IMG/VR virus record: IMGVR_UViG_3300001450_005500
Coordinates: 1 to 64,000 of that record
Length of the DNA: 64,000 nucleotides
Reading direction: 5' to 3' (one strand)
From: a virus
Shown: piece by piece, positions 22,437 to 30,940 of the stretch
Layout: every line of letters begins with the position of its first letter
Position numbering within the stretch: the stretch's first letter is position 1
Translations under genes and position numbers: made by a program
Notes under the pieces: model-generated
What the model was told of the DNA's origin: nothing
Seen by the model: only the letters and a program-made list of their open reading frames with translations
Databases searched by the model: none

Positions 22437-23474
22437 ATGAAAAATGTAAGTGAAGTTTTTTTACAAAAAGCCGAGGGTATAACAGGTACTGGTAATGCTA
22501 GTGCACTGCCTATCGGAGATTTAGCTATCATTGGCTCAGAGACGGGCACAATGTATGCAAATGTAACAGCAGCATTAGCTGCTAATGATGGATGGTATTT
22601 AGCTTTAGGAACGGGAACAGCGGCAAGTCCATTTGTTAAAGTATCTAATGCGTTTAGCGCAGTTCCATCTAGAGTAACTAGTGCAGCATACGCAACAGCA
22701 GTAAATAAAGTACAAAGAATTGTAGTAGGTGACACATCTTGTGAAACTGAATATTTAGTAAAAGCTACTTTTGATTCAGAAGCTATTGCTAAATCTTTTG
22801 GTTACAACGATATGGTAGAAACTTTTAGTTATACTACTAAATGTTGTGATGATTGTTCAACTGACTGTCCTTCAGGAAGTTGTGCAGAATTAGGAGCATT
22901 TATGGCACAGCAAATTAGTACACACCCGTACTTAACAGCTACTGCATATGATATAACAGGTACTCCAGCTGCTATTACTACATTAAACTATGCTGCTAGT
23001 ACTGCAGCATGTGATAAAGTTGTAATTGACATTACAGGAACTTTCCCATTAGAGCAAGCTGTTCCATGTGCACAAGATGCTATGGAATTAGACCAAACTA
23101 TGGGAACATTTAACCTTAGTTTATTAGGAGGATTTGAGTGTCAAAAAAATGCTGCAGTAACTACAACTACAGCAGTAACTTATGGTGTTGGATTACCATA
23201 CCAAATAGGTAACATGGTAAGATGGTCTGATGGTTACAAAAGAAAGTTTGGAATGTACAGAACTCCATTCCCTTTCGGAGGTGTTAACTGGCCAAATGCG
23301 GCTGGTAGTATTGATACTACTATTGCTGGTTATGATTACGTAGTAGTTGAAGTTCCAGCAACATATACAGGAGCAGCTACTCTTAATCCAGTAGTTCAAC
23401 CACAAACTCTTGTTTGCGGAATGGATCAAGCTACAGGAGGTACTTTAGCAGCAGTAGCAGCTATATTTGCTTAA
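22437..23474 (+). CDS. virion structural protein with Cys cluster
   Basis: 345 aa, Ala/Thr/Gly-rich, beta-strand dominated, with no membrane segment. A dense Cys cluster lies at about 135-149 (KCCDDCSTDCPSGSC). Another strand-rich part holds IDITGTFPLEQAVPCAQDAM. The C-terminus repeats Ala/Thr strands. It is the last gene before the hairpin cluster at 23482-23607 and is probably abundant. A tail-tube, fibre or capsid-decoration role is possible; no family is recognised. Confidence 0.6.
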   Translation: MKNVSEVFLQKAEGITGTGNASALPIGDLAIIGSETGTMYANVTAALAANDGWYLALGTGTAASPFVKVSNAFSAVPSRVTSAAYATAVNKVQRIVVGDTSCETEYLVKATFDSEAIAKSFGYNDMVETFSYTTKCCDDCSTDCPSGSCAELGAFMAQQISTHPYLTATAYDITGTPAAITTLNYAASTAACDKVVIDITGTFPLEQAVPCAQDAMELDQTMGTFNLSLLGGFECQKNAAVTTTTAVTYGVGLPYQIGNMVRWSDGYKRKFGMYRTPFPFGGVNWPNAAGSIDTTIAGYDYVVVEVPATYTGAATLNPVVQPQTLVCGMDQATGGTLAAVAAIFA

Positions 23475-23481
23475 GATATAT

Positions 23482-23607
23482 ATGCTGAAAAGCATGTAAA
23501 AAACAATGGGTTGTTTGTCCATTTGTTTTGTTGTTTAATTGGTTGATTGACGTAGAGGCTCCTTCGGGAGTTCTCTACATCAATTACATCTATATAGGCC
23601 CATATAG
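23482..23607 (+). terminator. cluster of four hairpins closing the head module
   Basis: In the 163-nt gap: 23482-23495 (ATGCT, GAAA loop, AGCAT); 23498-23529 (A-rich AAAACA..ATGG pairing with CCAT..TGTTTT, then T-rich sequence, the best terminator candidate); 23546-23584 (GTAGAG and GCTCC stem with TTCG tetraloop); and 23590-23607 (CTATAT/ATATAG). Together they suggest termination or 3'-end stabilisation of the abundant capsid-module mRNA. Confidence 0.7.
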
Positions 23608-23637
23608 AGGTCTGAATTAATATCTTAAACTATATCA

Positions 23638-26600
23638 ATGGCGTCTCTAACAAATTTTAATGTAGCTAAATGTCAAGTGCAAATAGAAGAATTTTGCAAA
23701 CCAAATGGGGACTTACAAATCTCAATGACTTGGGGTGCAAGTTTAACTGAAATAGACATTACTGGTACTGATCCCAATGACCCGTTTCCTATAGCTGCGA
23801 TGGGAATGCCTAATTGTTGTACAACCCCTGGTTATGGATGTAATATTCCTGTTGGGTTTACTATGTATTTTGATCCTACACAGCCAAATGGATGGCATGA
23901 TTTTACAATTTCAGCATATTGTGATTTAGATACATCTATAACAGATGCGGTACAATGGGATGGATCAGGAACTGCACCTTCTTGGGCAGATCCTAATGGA
24001 TGTGGTACTGGAGTTTTACAATCTGACACAGCAATATATTTCTTTTACGATACTACATCATTATCAGATGCGGAACAATCTGCTATCTATATAGCAGCAA
24101 ATGATTGGGTTATTGCTTTAAGAGCTGGAGGGACATATACAGGTAAAGTTTATCACTGTGAAGCATTTGGAGAGCGCTGGGTTTTATGGCCAGCATGGAT
24201 TGTAGATCATACTCTTAATGCAGGTGGTACAGATAATCATAATAATGCATGTAATGGTGGTACTAGTTGTCACGATCAGTCTGCAACTCCTTGGATATTT
24301 CCTCAAGGAACTAATACTATATCAGGTACTCATTGGAGTAATGATCCTAATGCTTCTCTAGGGGCTGGACAGTTTGGACCTACTTTACCAGTTTCTGCAG
24401 AAGGGCCTACTGCAAATATACTGTCTGTATTATTTCATGATGAGTCAGCTTCTGTTCCTATGTCAGGCTTTAGATCTGACCCAGCTAATACAGCAGCTAA
24501 TACAGGAAATTACGGACCATCGGGAGCTACTACAGGTAGTTATCCTGAATTTGGAAATTCACAAAATGATAATTTAAGAGAAGGATACCATTGGAGATTT
24601 AGTGGTGGAGGATTTCAAGTAATTCCTTGGGAAGAAGCTACAGGAAATAACGCGCCAACTCCTAATTCACTTGCGTTAACAGATCTATGGAAATATGATG
24701 TTCTAAGAGCAAAAACAATAATAGCAAATCATCAATCGTCTGGAACTCTTAAAACTTTTGTATACCCAGCAGACAACACTCCAAATGGAGCACAAGTTGT
24801 TTTCCCTTTACATTTATTAGGTGCTATTGTAACAGGTACGCTGGCAACAGCTCCTACTTGTGCTATTGCAGATCTTACAAATATAACTGTATCTAATCCT
24901 TACAGTACTGATGAAGGAGGGAGGTTTGGACAATTAGATCAATTAGATTTTGGATATAATGTAGCTTGCCTTGCTTTTAATGCTGCTACTTTTGCAACAG
25001 ATCTAGATTCGTTTATCTCAGGAGGAACTGGAGTAACATGTGACCAAACAGATTGTGTAAAAGTTCAAGTTATAGACTCTGCTACTTCAGCTGCAGTTTC
25101 TGGGCATACTCTTGATATAGGAGGAACGAGTTATACAACTGACAGTTCAGGATATACTCCATTAATAACAGGTCTTAGTAATAATACTTTAAGTATAGGA
25201 CTATGTGCAAGTTTACCTTTACTTAATGATTGTAGACAATGGTTAGTTGTTTTAAAATTATTTACTTTAAATCATACTCCTACAACTATATGTAGTTATG
25301 GATGTACTGATAATACAACGGTAAATGGTGCAGGAATAGGAATTAACGGTGCACTTAATTATGACCCAACTGCAACTTTAGATGATGGTTCTTGTATTTA
25401 CTGTATATATGGGTGTACGAATCCTTTGTCTTTAAACTATAACCCATTAGCTACATGTGATGATGGCTCTTGCCAGATCATGCCTGATACAGCAGAATGT
25501 TTATTAACCGACATATCAAAACAGTTATTAGAAGACTGTACAGATCCTTGTGAAGATAATCCAAAAACAAATAAGCTTAGATCTGATTTACAATACGCAG
25601 AATCTTTATTAGCGCAGTTTTATCAAATGTATAAATGTGATACAGCGTTAGTAGGAGGCCAAGCAAGTACTATAACAGATGGTGCATATGATAAAATATT
25701 TGCAGCATTTAGAAAGTTATTTCAAGAATATCAATGTGATAATTGCGGAGAGTATCATCCTGGTCAAACAGGTATAACAACAGGAACATCAACAGGTACT
25801 AGTCCTGCAGATTGTGAGGTAGATTTTGGAGGTAGTTGTGCTTCTTTAATAGCTGATCCTGGTAATGATGTAGTCTCTGCAGTTACATCTTTAAACGGAG
25901 GAACTTCTTGGCAAAGTATGGGGAATCCGCCTAATATAGTAAATTTAGGAAATGTTGCAGGAAAAACTCCTGTAGAAAAACATATATGTTATGACGATCT
26001 TGTAACACAGTTGGAAGCTTGTGGAATGGCTAGTATTAATATAAATACTAAAGTATATGTGTACTATGATGGTACTTCTTTAGGACAAGCTGCAGTACAA
26101 TCTGCTTACACAGCAGTAATGGATTGGTTAACAAATCACCCAGACTTTACACCTGTATTAAGGGATCCTTCTAAACAACGAAACTATAATAATTTAAACG
26201 CTGCTGGAGCTTATACTCCTTTTACATATGGAACTACTGTTGGTGAAAATGTATTCCACACAACAGTTCCTGGAGAAAGATATCTAGATTGGTCCATAGC
26301 ACCTATAACAGGAAGGTTTTCAAATTCAGTTTGCCCTTCTGCTAATGCTAGTTATGAAAGTAACACAGGAGGATCAGTAGGAGATCGTTACGGAGGAACT
26401 ACAGGAGGAACTGCTCATGCAAAAGGTTTAGGACATAAAGCAGCAGATGTTGCTGGATACTCGTATACTGGTGCTACAGGAACTATAAGTGGTAAACTTA
26501 ATCACTGGGTAGGATACGGTAATAATTTTGCAGGAACTAGTACAGGTAACCCTAGTGATTCTAACAGTAGTGGTGTAGTATGGACAGACTGGCCAAAAAA

Positions 26601-28530
26601 CTTTGCGTCAATGCCTAGCGGATCGGCTACTAGATCCGTATCTTTATCTAAACCTGATGGAGCAAATCTTAATAATACTGCAGGCGAACTTAGAACTCAT
26701 GCTTTATTCCCAATGTTTGGAGCTGTTCATAATAGATCTAACCAAGCTTTACAATGGTCTTATAATAAATGGTCAACTGGAGGAACGATATCTCTACCTG
26801 TTTCAGGTGGAACTGTAGCTCCTGTACAAATGTACGACACAGCAGAATATGATACTGCGACTGGTTCAGGACCAAAGGGACATTCTATTATTAAATATGT
26901 TAGCACTGCTTGGACAGCCCCTACTTCATGGGTTAAATTAGCAGAAGAAGCTGATGCTGCAACACAAAATAATCTTTCTGATCCACTAGCAAGATCTAAA
27001 TCTAATGCCGTACATTTAGGGCCTCCACCTGCTGCAAATGCTAACACTGATGATGTGTTAGTTATTATGTTTGCTGACGAGACAAATGCCGCATACCATG
27101 GAAGAGGTAGTACTGAAACTTTTACAGATACTTTTTATTCTCAACATGGTAAGTTTATGAAAACTGAAAATCCATATCAAAATGTAGGAGCTGTAGCAAC
27201 AGAACCTTTTCCAAATCTATCTACACACGGACTAAATGATGCAAGAATAACACAGCCTACAGTCCATTGGAAATTAGATTATATGGAATTTGCTGCTAGA
27301 AGAGCTGCTTATGTAGCTGTAAATTCTCAATCATATAAATGTTTTTTATACCCATCAGAACCAACTAATGGAGCAAGTAGCCCTCATACACAATTAGTTT
27401 TACAAGCTGTAGCTGGTATTTCAGTAGGGACTAGTAATCCTACTAATGGTATATGGGCAGCAGGTACAACTCCAATGCAATCAGGTACTTATAATAATAA
27501 TTCTCCATATCCAGATAGTAGCACAGGAGTTAGAGACAAAAGTAGTTACGCAGATTTAGATGCTTTAGAGACTGCTAATCCTTATTGGAATACTACAGAC
27601 CATCCTGTCCCTGCGGGTAATCCTAATGTTACAAAGTGGGGAGGATTAGAGACTATGGATTTTGGTATTAATAGTCAATGTAGACCTTTTACAGCACAAA
27701 GATTTGAAGATGATTTAGAAGTATTTTTAGGACAGGGAGGGACAACATGTGATCAAACAGACTGTGTCAATTTTATAGTAAATGAAAATGGTTCTGCTAA
27801 AGTTGGGGAGGTATTTTTTATAAATGGAGTAAGTTATACTACAGCTGCTGGAGGTGAAATAGCTCACGCACTTTATCCAGCATTAGTAGGCCTAACAGGT
27901 ACAATAACATTTGGATTTGAAGGAGCTGAAACATGGTCTTATACATTACCAGGAGTATGTACAGAGTTTACATTTATATTTGACTATGGGACTTCTGATT
28001 ATGATGTATGTATTACATATCCTGAAATCTCTTGTGCATGTGAAGGATCTGTAGGTTATATAAAAATAAATACAGGAAGCCATGTAGCTAGTGATGCTAA
28101 TATTCCAGCTGATGGTATAAATGGAACTATAATAAATGAAACTACAGGCACAGTAATTAGTTTAACTGATGCTATGAATGGAGGAGCGTCTCCTAACTAT
28201 TATACAACTGCTACTTTTGCAGGAGAAATTCCTGATGGAAGGTACACTTTGTATATAGAAGACTTAAACGGAGCGGAGTGGAAAGAATGTAGATTAATAT
28301 TATGTGCGTCAACTACTAGATTACAAGCGTTATTTAAAAATAATATATCTAGTATTAAATGTGATAAATGTGGAAAAATAAATAAAGATTTCGTAGTAGC
28401 GTATACTTTATGGAGAGCCTTAAAAATTACAGGATGGGATCCAGAGTATGCTGCTTATATAGATACTAATATAACCGAGTTACAGGCCGCGCTTACAGCT
28501 GCGGAGTCTGGTAACTGTAAATGTTGTTAA
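23638..28530 (+). CDS. giant adhesin/tail protein with two vWA-like domains
   Basis: 1630 aa. Copy A of a repeated vWA-like domain spans about 130-461 (FFYDTTS, YHCEAFGERWVLWPAW, VLFHDES) and copy B about 800-1364 (VYYDGTS, FADETNAAYHG). Each is followed by a CDQTDC-led Ig-like segment. Between them lie two Cys-framed modules of the GCTxxxxxNYxPxAxxDDGSC type (about 553-615), common in Bacteroidota surface proteins, and a Cys-rich helical part. The C-terminus has further beta domains (YPEISCACEGSVGYIKINTG) and a CDKCGKIN knuckle. There is no signal peptide, so it is virion-borne. It is likely a receptor-binding or tail-appendage protein, with metal-dependent adhesion by the vWA-like folds inferred. 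Confidence 0.6.
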   Translation: MASLTNFNVAKCQVQIEEFCKPNGDLQISMTWGASLTEIDITGTDPNDPFPIAAMGMPNCCTTPGYGCNIPVGFTMYFDPTQPNGWHDFTISAYCDLDTSITDAVQWDGSGTAPSWADPNGCGTGVLQSDTAIYFFYDTTSLSDAEQSAIYIAANDWVIALRAGGTYTGKVYHCEAFGERWVLWPAWIVDHTLNAGGTDNHNNACNGGTSCHDQSATPWIFPQGTNTISGTHWSNDPNASLGAGQFGPTLPVSAEGPTANILSVLFHDESASVPMSGFRSDPANTAANTGNYGPSGATTGSYPEFGNSQNDNLREGYHWRFSGGGFQVIPWEEATGNNAPTPNSLALTDLWKYDVLRAKTIIANHQSSGTLKTFVYPADNTPNGAQVVFPLHLLGAIVTGTLATAPTCAIADLTNITVSNPYSTDEGGRFGQLDQLDFGYNVACLAFNAATFATDLDSFISGGTGVTCDQTDCVKVQVIDSATSAAVSGHTLDIGGTSYTTDSSGYTPLITGLSNNTLSIGLCASLPLLNDCRQWLVVLKLFTLNHTPTTICSYGCTDNTTVNGAGIGINGALNYDPTATLDDGSCIYCIYGCTNPLSLNYNPLATCDDGSCQIMPDTAECLLTDISKQLLEDCTDPCEDNPKTNKLRSDLQYAESLLAQFYQMYKCDTALVGGQASTITDGAYDKIFAAFRKLFQEYQCDNCGEYHPGQTGITTGTSTGTSPADCEVDFGGSCASLIADPGNDVVSAVTSLNGGTSWQSMGNPPNIVNLGNVAGKTPVEKHICYDDLVTQLEACGMASININTKVYVYYDGTSLGQAAVQSAYTAVMDWLTNHPDFTPVLRDPSKQRNYNNLNAAGAYTPFTYGTTVGENVFHTTVPGERYLDWSIAPITGRFSNSVCPSANASYESNTGGSVGDRYGGTTGGTAHAKGLGHKAADVAGYSYTGATGTISGKLNHWVGYGNNFAGTSTGNPSDSNSSGVVWTDWPKNFASMPSGSATRSVSLSKPDGANLNNTAGELRTHALFPMFGAVHNRSNQALQWSYNKWSTGGTISLPVSGGTVAPVQMYDTAEYDTATGSGPKGHSIIKYVSTAWTAPTSWVKLAEEADAATQNNLSDPLARSKSNAVHLGPPPAANANTDDVLVIMFADETNAAYHGRGSTETFTDTFYSQHGKFMKTENPYQNVGAVATEPFPNLSTHGLNDARITQPTVHWKLDYMEFAARRAAYVAVNSQSYKCFLYPSEPTNGASSPHTQLVLQAVAGISVGTSNPTNGIWAAGTTPMQSGTYNNNSPYPDSSTGVRDKSSYADLDALETANPYWNTTDHPVPAGNPNVTKWGGLETMDFGINSQCRPFTAQRFEDDLEVFLGQGGTTCDQTDCVNFIVNENGSAKVGEVFFINGVSYTTAAGGEIAHALYPALVGLTGTITFGFEGAETWSYTLPGVCTEFTFIFDYGTSDYDVCITYPEISCACEGSVGYIKINTGSHVASDANIPADGINGTIINETTGTVISLTDAMNGGASPNYYTTATFAGEIPDGRYTLYIEDLNGAEWKECRLILCASTTRLQALFKNNISSIKCDKCGKINKDFVVAYTLWRALKITGWDPEYAAYIDTNITELQAALTAAESGNCKCC

Positions 28531-28532
28531 TT

Positions 28533-28853
28533 ATGGCAAACCAAAACTTATACGCGTGTAGTGGGGCATGTACCCCAGATGAAATATTTAATTGTAACTT
28601 ATATCTAGGTATCGCAGACGCGTATGTAGAATATGGACAAATGGGAAATACAAACTGTATGGACCAAACTTTAGAAAAACTTAAAGTTTATGGTATGGCT
28701 TTTTGGTTAATGCATACACAAAGCACGGTAGATTTTATGACTGCTATGCAAGAATCTTTACCTGAGACTTGTTGTATATGCAACGACTGTGATACAATTA
28801 AAGGAATATTAAGAGTTTTAGGAGAAAACTGTCACCCAACAACAACAACTTAA
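28533..28853 (+). CDS. small Cys-rich helical protein
   Basis: 106 aa from the ATG at 28533, which follows the previous stop by 2 nt. An upstream in-frame ATG at 28521 would overlap the giant gene and add only MLLI. Cys are frequent: ACSGACTPDEIFNC at the start and ETCCICNDCDT near residue 85. A central amphipathic helix (LEKLKVYGMAFWLMHTQST) and a Thr run end it. It may be a small virion or chaperone protein serving the preceding adhesin. Confidence 0.65.
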   Translation: MANQNLYACSGACTPDEIFNCNLYLGIADAYVEYGQMGNTNCMDQTLEKLKVYGMAFWLMHTQSTVDFMTAMQESLPETCCICNDCDTIKGILRVLGENCHPTTTT

Positions 28854-28854
28854 A

Positions 28855-29889
28855 ATGAAAATTATACTAGCCATATTATTTATATTTAGTTCTTTCACTA
28901 CCCAAGCACAAGAATTAAAAAAGTATCTAAAGTTTTCAACGTTTTATGCTGCTGTAAATGGAGGTAATTCTGTTTCAGATGTAAATGTTTACAGTGTTAC
29001 AAATGGATTACAAACCTCAACAGTTATTACTCCTTTTGATTATAATATATCAGTAGGTGTTAGAAAAATTGCAAGATTTGGATATGAGAGTAGAACTACT
29101 TTTTATGATGGAACTGAAGACTCGTGGTCTGACGGGGCTAACATAGGTAAGGTCTCTGGCTTAGAATTTTTATTTGAAGGGGATTACAAAAGACAGTTAG
29201 GAGAAAACTACTTAGACCAGAATCATTTTATTAGATATGTAGCTGATAGATATATACTTAAAGGAGAGTATTTAGAAGACGGGTTTGCTGATATAAAATA
29301 CTTTGAAACTTCACAAAGAGTTAGAAATAAAATAACTAATAAATTTTCTATAAATCTAGGGGCAGTACAAAGATTATCAGCTCCTTACGGATATGATCCG
29401 TTAGAAGACTGGGTTTTAGAAACAGGAGATATACATTACACTAATCTTGCTATAGATGAAGGATATGAAATAGATGTGTACAATAGCGAATATAAAGATC
29501 CTAATGGGAATATAGTTGCTACAAATACAACAATATGGCAAGAGGTAGTTATACCAAAAGTATTATCTGATTACTCAGACAAAAAAAGAAACGAGCTAGA
29601 GAACAAAATACAACACTCTATAGTAGTAGGTTTTGACTATTATCACTATACAAAAACATTTTGGTTACATTCGTGGGGAAATATTATGCCTTACCATTAT
29701 AATGATGGTGGAGAATTTTCTTACCACAAGTATAACAATAATAAACAATGGCATGACTACTCAGGAGGTATTATATTTGGATATAAATTAAATAAAAGTT
29801 TAGGAACTTTTATAGAAGGCAAGTATAATAAGTATTGGAATAGAGAGTGGTATGATTTTAAATTTGGTATTAACTATATAATTTTATAA
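28855..29889 (+). CDS. outer-membrane beta-barrel-like protein with signal peptide
   Basis: 344 aa. Residues 1-18 are a clear signal peptide (MKIILAILFIFSSFTTQAQ, cleavage after AQA or so). The mature part has many alternating aromatic/polar strands (FGYESRTTFYDG, HSIVVGFDYYHYTKTFWLHSW, YSGGIIFGYKLNKSLGTF, FIEGKYNKYWNREWYDFKFG) typical of outer-membrane barrels, ending FKFGINYIIL. It would be exported to the host outer membrane during infection rather than packed in virions. Superinfection exclusion by receptor masking, or help in envelope disruption, are plausible. Similar proteins occur, from memory, in other marine phages. Confidence 0.75.
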   Translation: MKIILAILFIFSSFTTQAQELKKYLKFSTFYAAVNGGNSVSDVNVYSVTNGLQTSTVITPFDYNISVGVRKIARFGYESRTTFYDGTEDSWSDGANIGKVSGLEFLFEGDYKRQLGENYLDQNHFIRYVADRYILKGEYLEDGFADIKYFETSQRVRNKITNKFSINLGAVQRLSAPYGYDPLEDWVLETGDIHYTNLAIDEGYEIDVYNSEYKDPNGNIVATNTTIWQEVVIPKVLSDYSDKKRNELENKIQHSIVVGFDYYHYTKTFWLHSWGNIMPYHYNDGGEFSYHKYNNNKQWHDYSGGIIFGYKLNKSLGTFIEGKYNKYWNREWYDFKFGINYIIL

Positions 29890-29891
29890 CT

Positions 29892-30065
29892 ATGAATTGG
29901 ATTAACAGTTGGAAAGCAGGAAACAAAAAAGAAAAATATGAGATTGCCATTAGATTGGGCAAATTAACAATACTTGAAATAAAAACATGTTTTTTTTGTA
30001 ACATGGAAGATTGTTGCTCAAAAAGACTTAGGTGTATAGTATTTAACTTTGGATTTGAACTATAG
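29892..30065 (+). CDS. 57-aa Cys-rich protein
   Basis: The ORF fills the gap between the barrel protein and the next membrane protein. A basic start (MNWINSWKAGNKKEKYE) is followed by CFFCNMEDCCSKRLRCIVF, with five Cys in 16 residues arranged CxxC...CC...C. This could be a small metal-binding or disulfide-bonded protein. The start is 3 nt after the previous stop. Not recognised. Confidence 0.55.
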   Translation: MNWINSWKAGNKKEKYEIAIRLGKLTILEIKTCFFCNMEDCCSKRLRCIVFNFGFEL

Positions 30066-30070
30066 AAATC

Positions 30071-30280
30071 ATGTCAATAACTAACAAACAAATACACGAT
30101 GAATTAAAAGATCTTAAAGAAGATGTACGATTTATCAAAAAGAAATTACTTGATCCAGATGATGGAACTATTGCTAGAGTAAATAGAAACACTGGATTTA
30201 GAAAACAGACAGGTAAAGTTATATGGTCTATTTGGATAGCTTTAATAGGTATAATGGGTAAGCTAATGTTTTGGAATTAA
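30071..30280 (+). CDS. small coiled-coil membrane protein
   Basis: 69 aa. The N-terminal 28 residues form a charged coiled coil (IHDELKDLKEDVRFIKKKLL), with a C-terminal hydrophobic segment (VIWSIWIALIGIMGKLMFW). It is probably tail-anchored in the inner membrane with the coiled coil in the cytoplasm. It is adjacent to another membrane/coiled-coil protein of mirrored layout (30281), and the pair could form a holin- or spanin-like complex. Not assigned to a family. Confidence 0.65.
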   Translation: MSITNKQIHDELKDLKEDVRFIKKKLLDPDDGTIARVNRNTGFRKQTGKVIWSIWIALIGIMGKLMFWN

Positions 30281-30562
30281 ATGAAAGAGTTAAATGAAGA
30301 TACAGGGTTTAATATAAGTATTAAAACTTTGATAGGAATAGGAGCTGCGATGGCCACTATAATCAGTATGTGGTTTATGCTTCAAGCAGATATAGCTGAC
30401 GCTAAAGAATTACCAGTGCCGCCTCCACAAGATGTTACTAGAATGGAGTTTGACATGAAAGATAAAAACATTAGATTATCTATTGAGAATACAGAAAAAT
30501 CTGTAGATGAAATCAAAGAGGATCTAAGAAGAATGGAGGATAAAATAGATAAATTAAGATGA
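30281..30562 (+). CDS. membrane-anchored coiled-coil protein (possible lysis protein)
   Basis: 93 aa. One transmembrane helix at about 12-36 (IKTLIGIGAAMATIISMWFM), a Pro-rich linker (LPVPPPQD), then a long charged coiled coil (IENTEKSVDEIKEDLRRMED). An N-terminal anchor with a periplasmic coiled coil is the layout of an inner-membrane spanin; a small accessory holin is the alternative. It starts directly after the previous stop and overlaps the next gene by ATGA. Confidence 0.65.
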   Translation: MKELNEDTGFNISIKTLIGIGAAMATIISMWFMLQADIADAKELPVPPPQDVTRMEFDMKDKNIRLSIENTEKSVDEIKEDLRRMEDKIDKLR

Positions 30563-30912
30563 AACCAATTTGGAAAGTATTTACAGGATATTTATTAATT
30601 ATATTATTATTAATATTATCTAGTGGTGAGGTGTTTTCACAAGTAGTAGTAACACATTTTAATGCTGCTTGGAATGATCCTAATAAAGTTAGTTATATTG
30701 GTAAGCTTACAGACTGTGATATTGTATACGTTGATATAGCTGTGTCACCTAAGTTACAAGCTAAACACGAGATAGTCGTTGTACCAACTGTTGTTATATT
30801 TAAAGATGGTGAAGAAATGAAAAGATTTCAAGCTGATATATCTTTTAGTATGAAAGCAACTAGAAAAGATATGCAAGGAATAATTGATGAACTAATAATG
30901 AGCGACTTTTAA
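30559..30912 (+). CDS. exported thioredoxin-fold protein lacking the catalytic cysteines
   Basis: 117 aa. Residues 1-28 are a signal peptide or anchor ending GEVFSQ. The rest follows thioredoxin: VVVTHFNAAWNDPNKV (active-site strand and helix), DIVYVDIAVSP, KHEIVVVPTVVIFKDGEEM (cis-Pro motif, P76). Where thioredoxin has WCGPC, this protein has W38-N-D-P-N42, so both catalytic Cys are replaced by Asn. A single Cys (C53) remains. It cannot be a normal disulfide oxidoreductase and may bind or hold periplasmic proteins, possibly those of the neighbouring envelope cassette. Confidence 0.7.
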   Translation: MKPIWKVFTGYLLIILLLILSSGEVFSQVVVTHFNAAWNDPNKVSYIGKLTDCDIVYVDIAVSPKLQAKHEIVVVPTVVIFKDGEEMKRFQADISFSMKATRKDMQGIIDELIMSDF

Positions 30913-30940
30913 TATGAACAACTGTCAAAAAATAAATAGA

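Noticed and set aside
30044-30051. TAACTTTG box before 30071
   Set aside because: It lies inside the 29892 ORF, has no TTG within 17-24 nt, and the genes are tightly packed, so a promoter is not needed.
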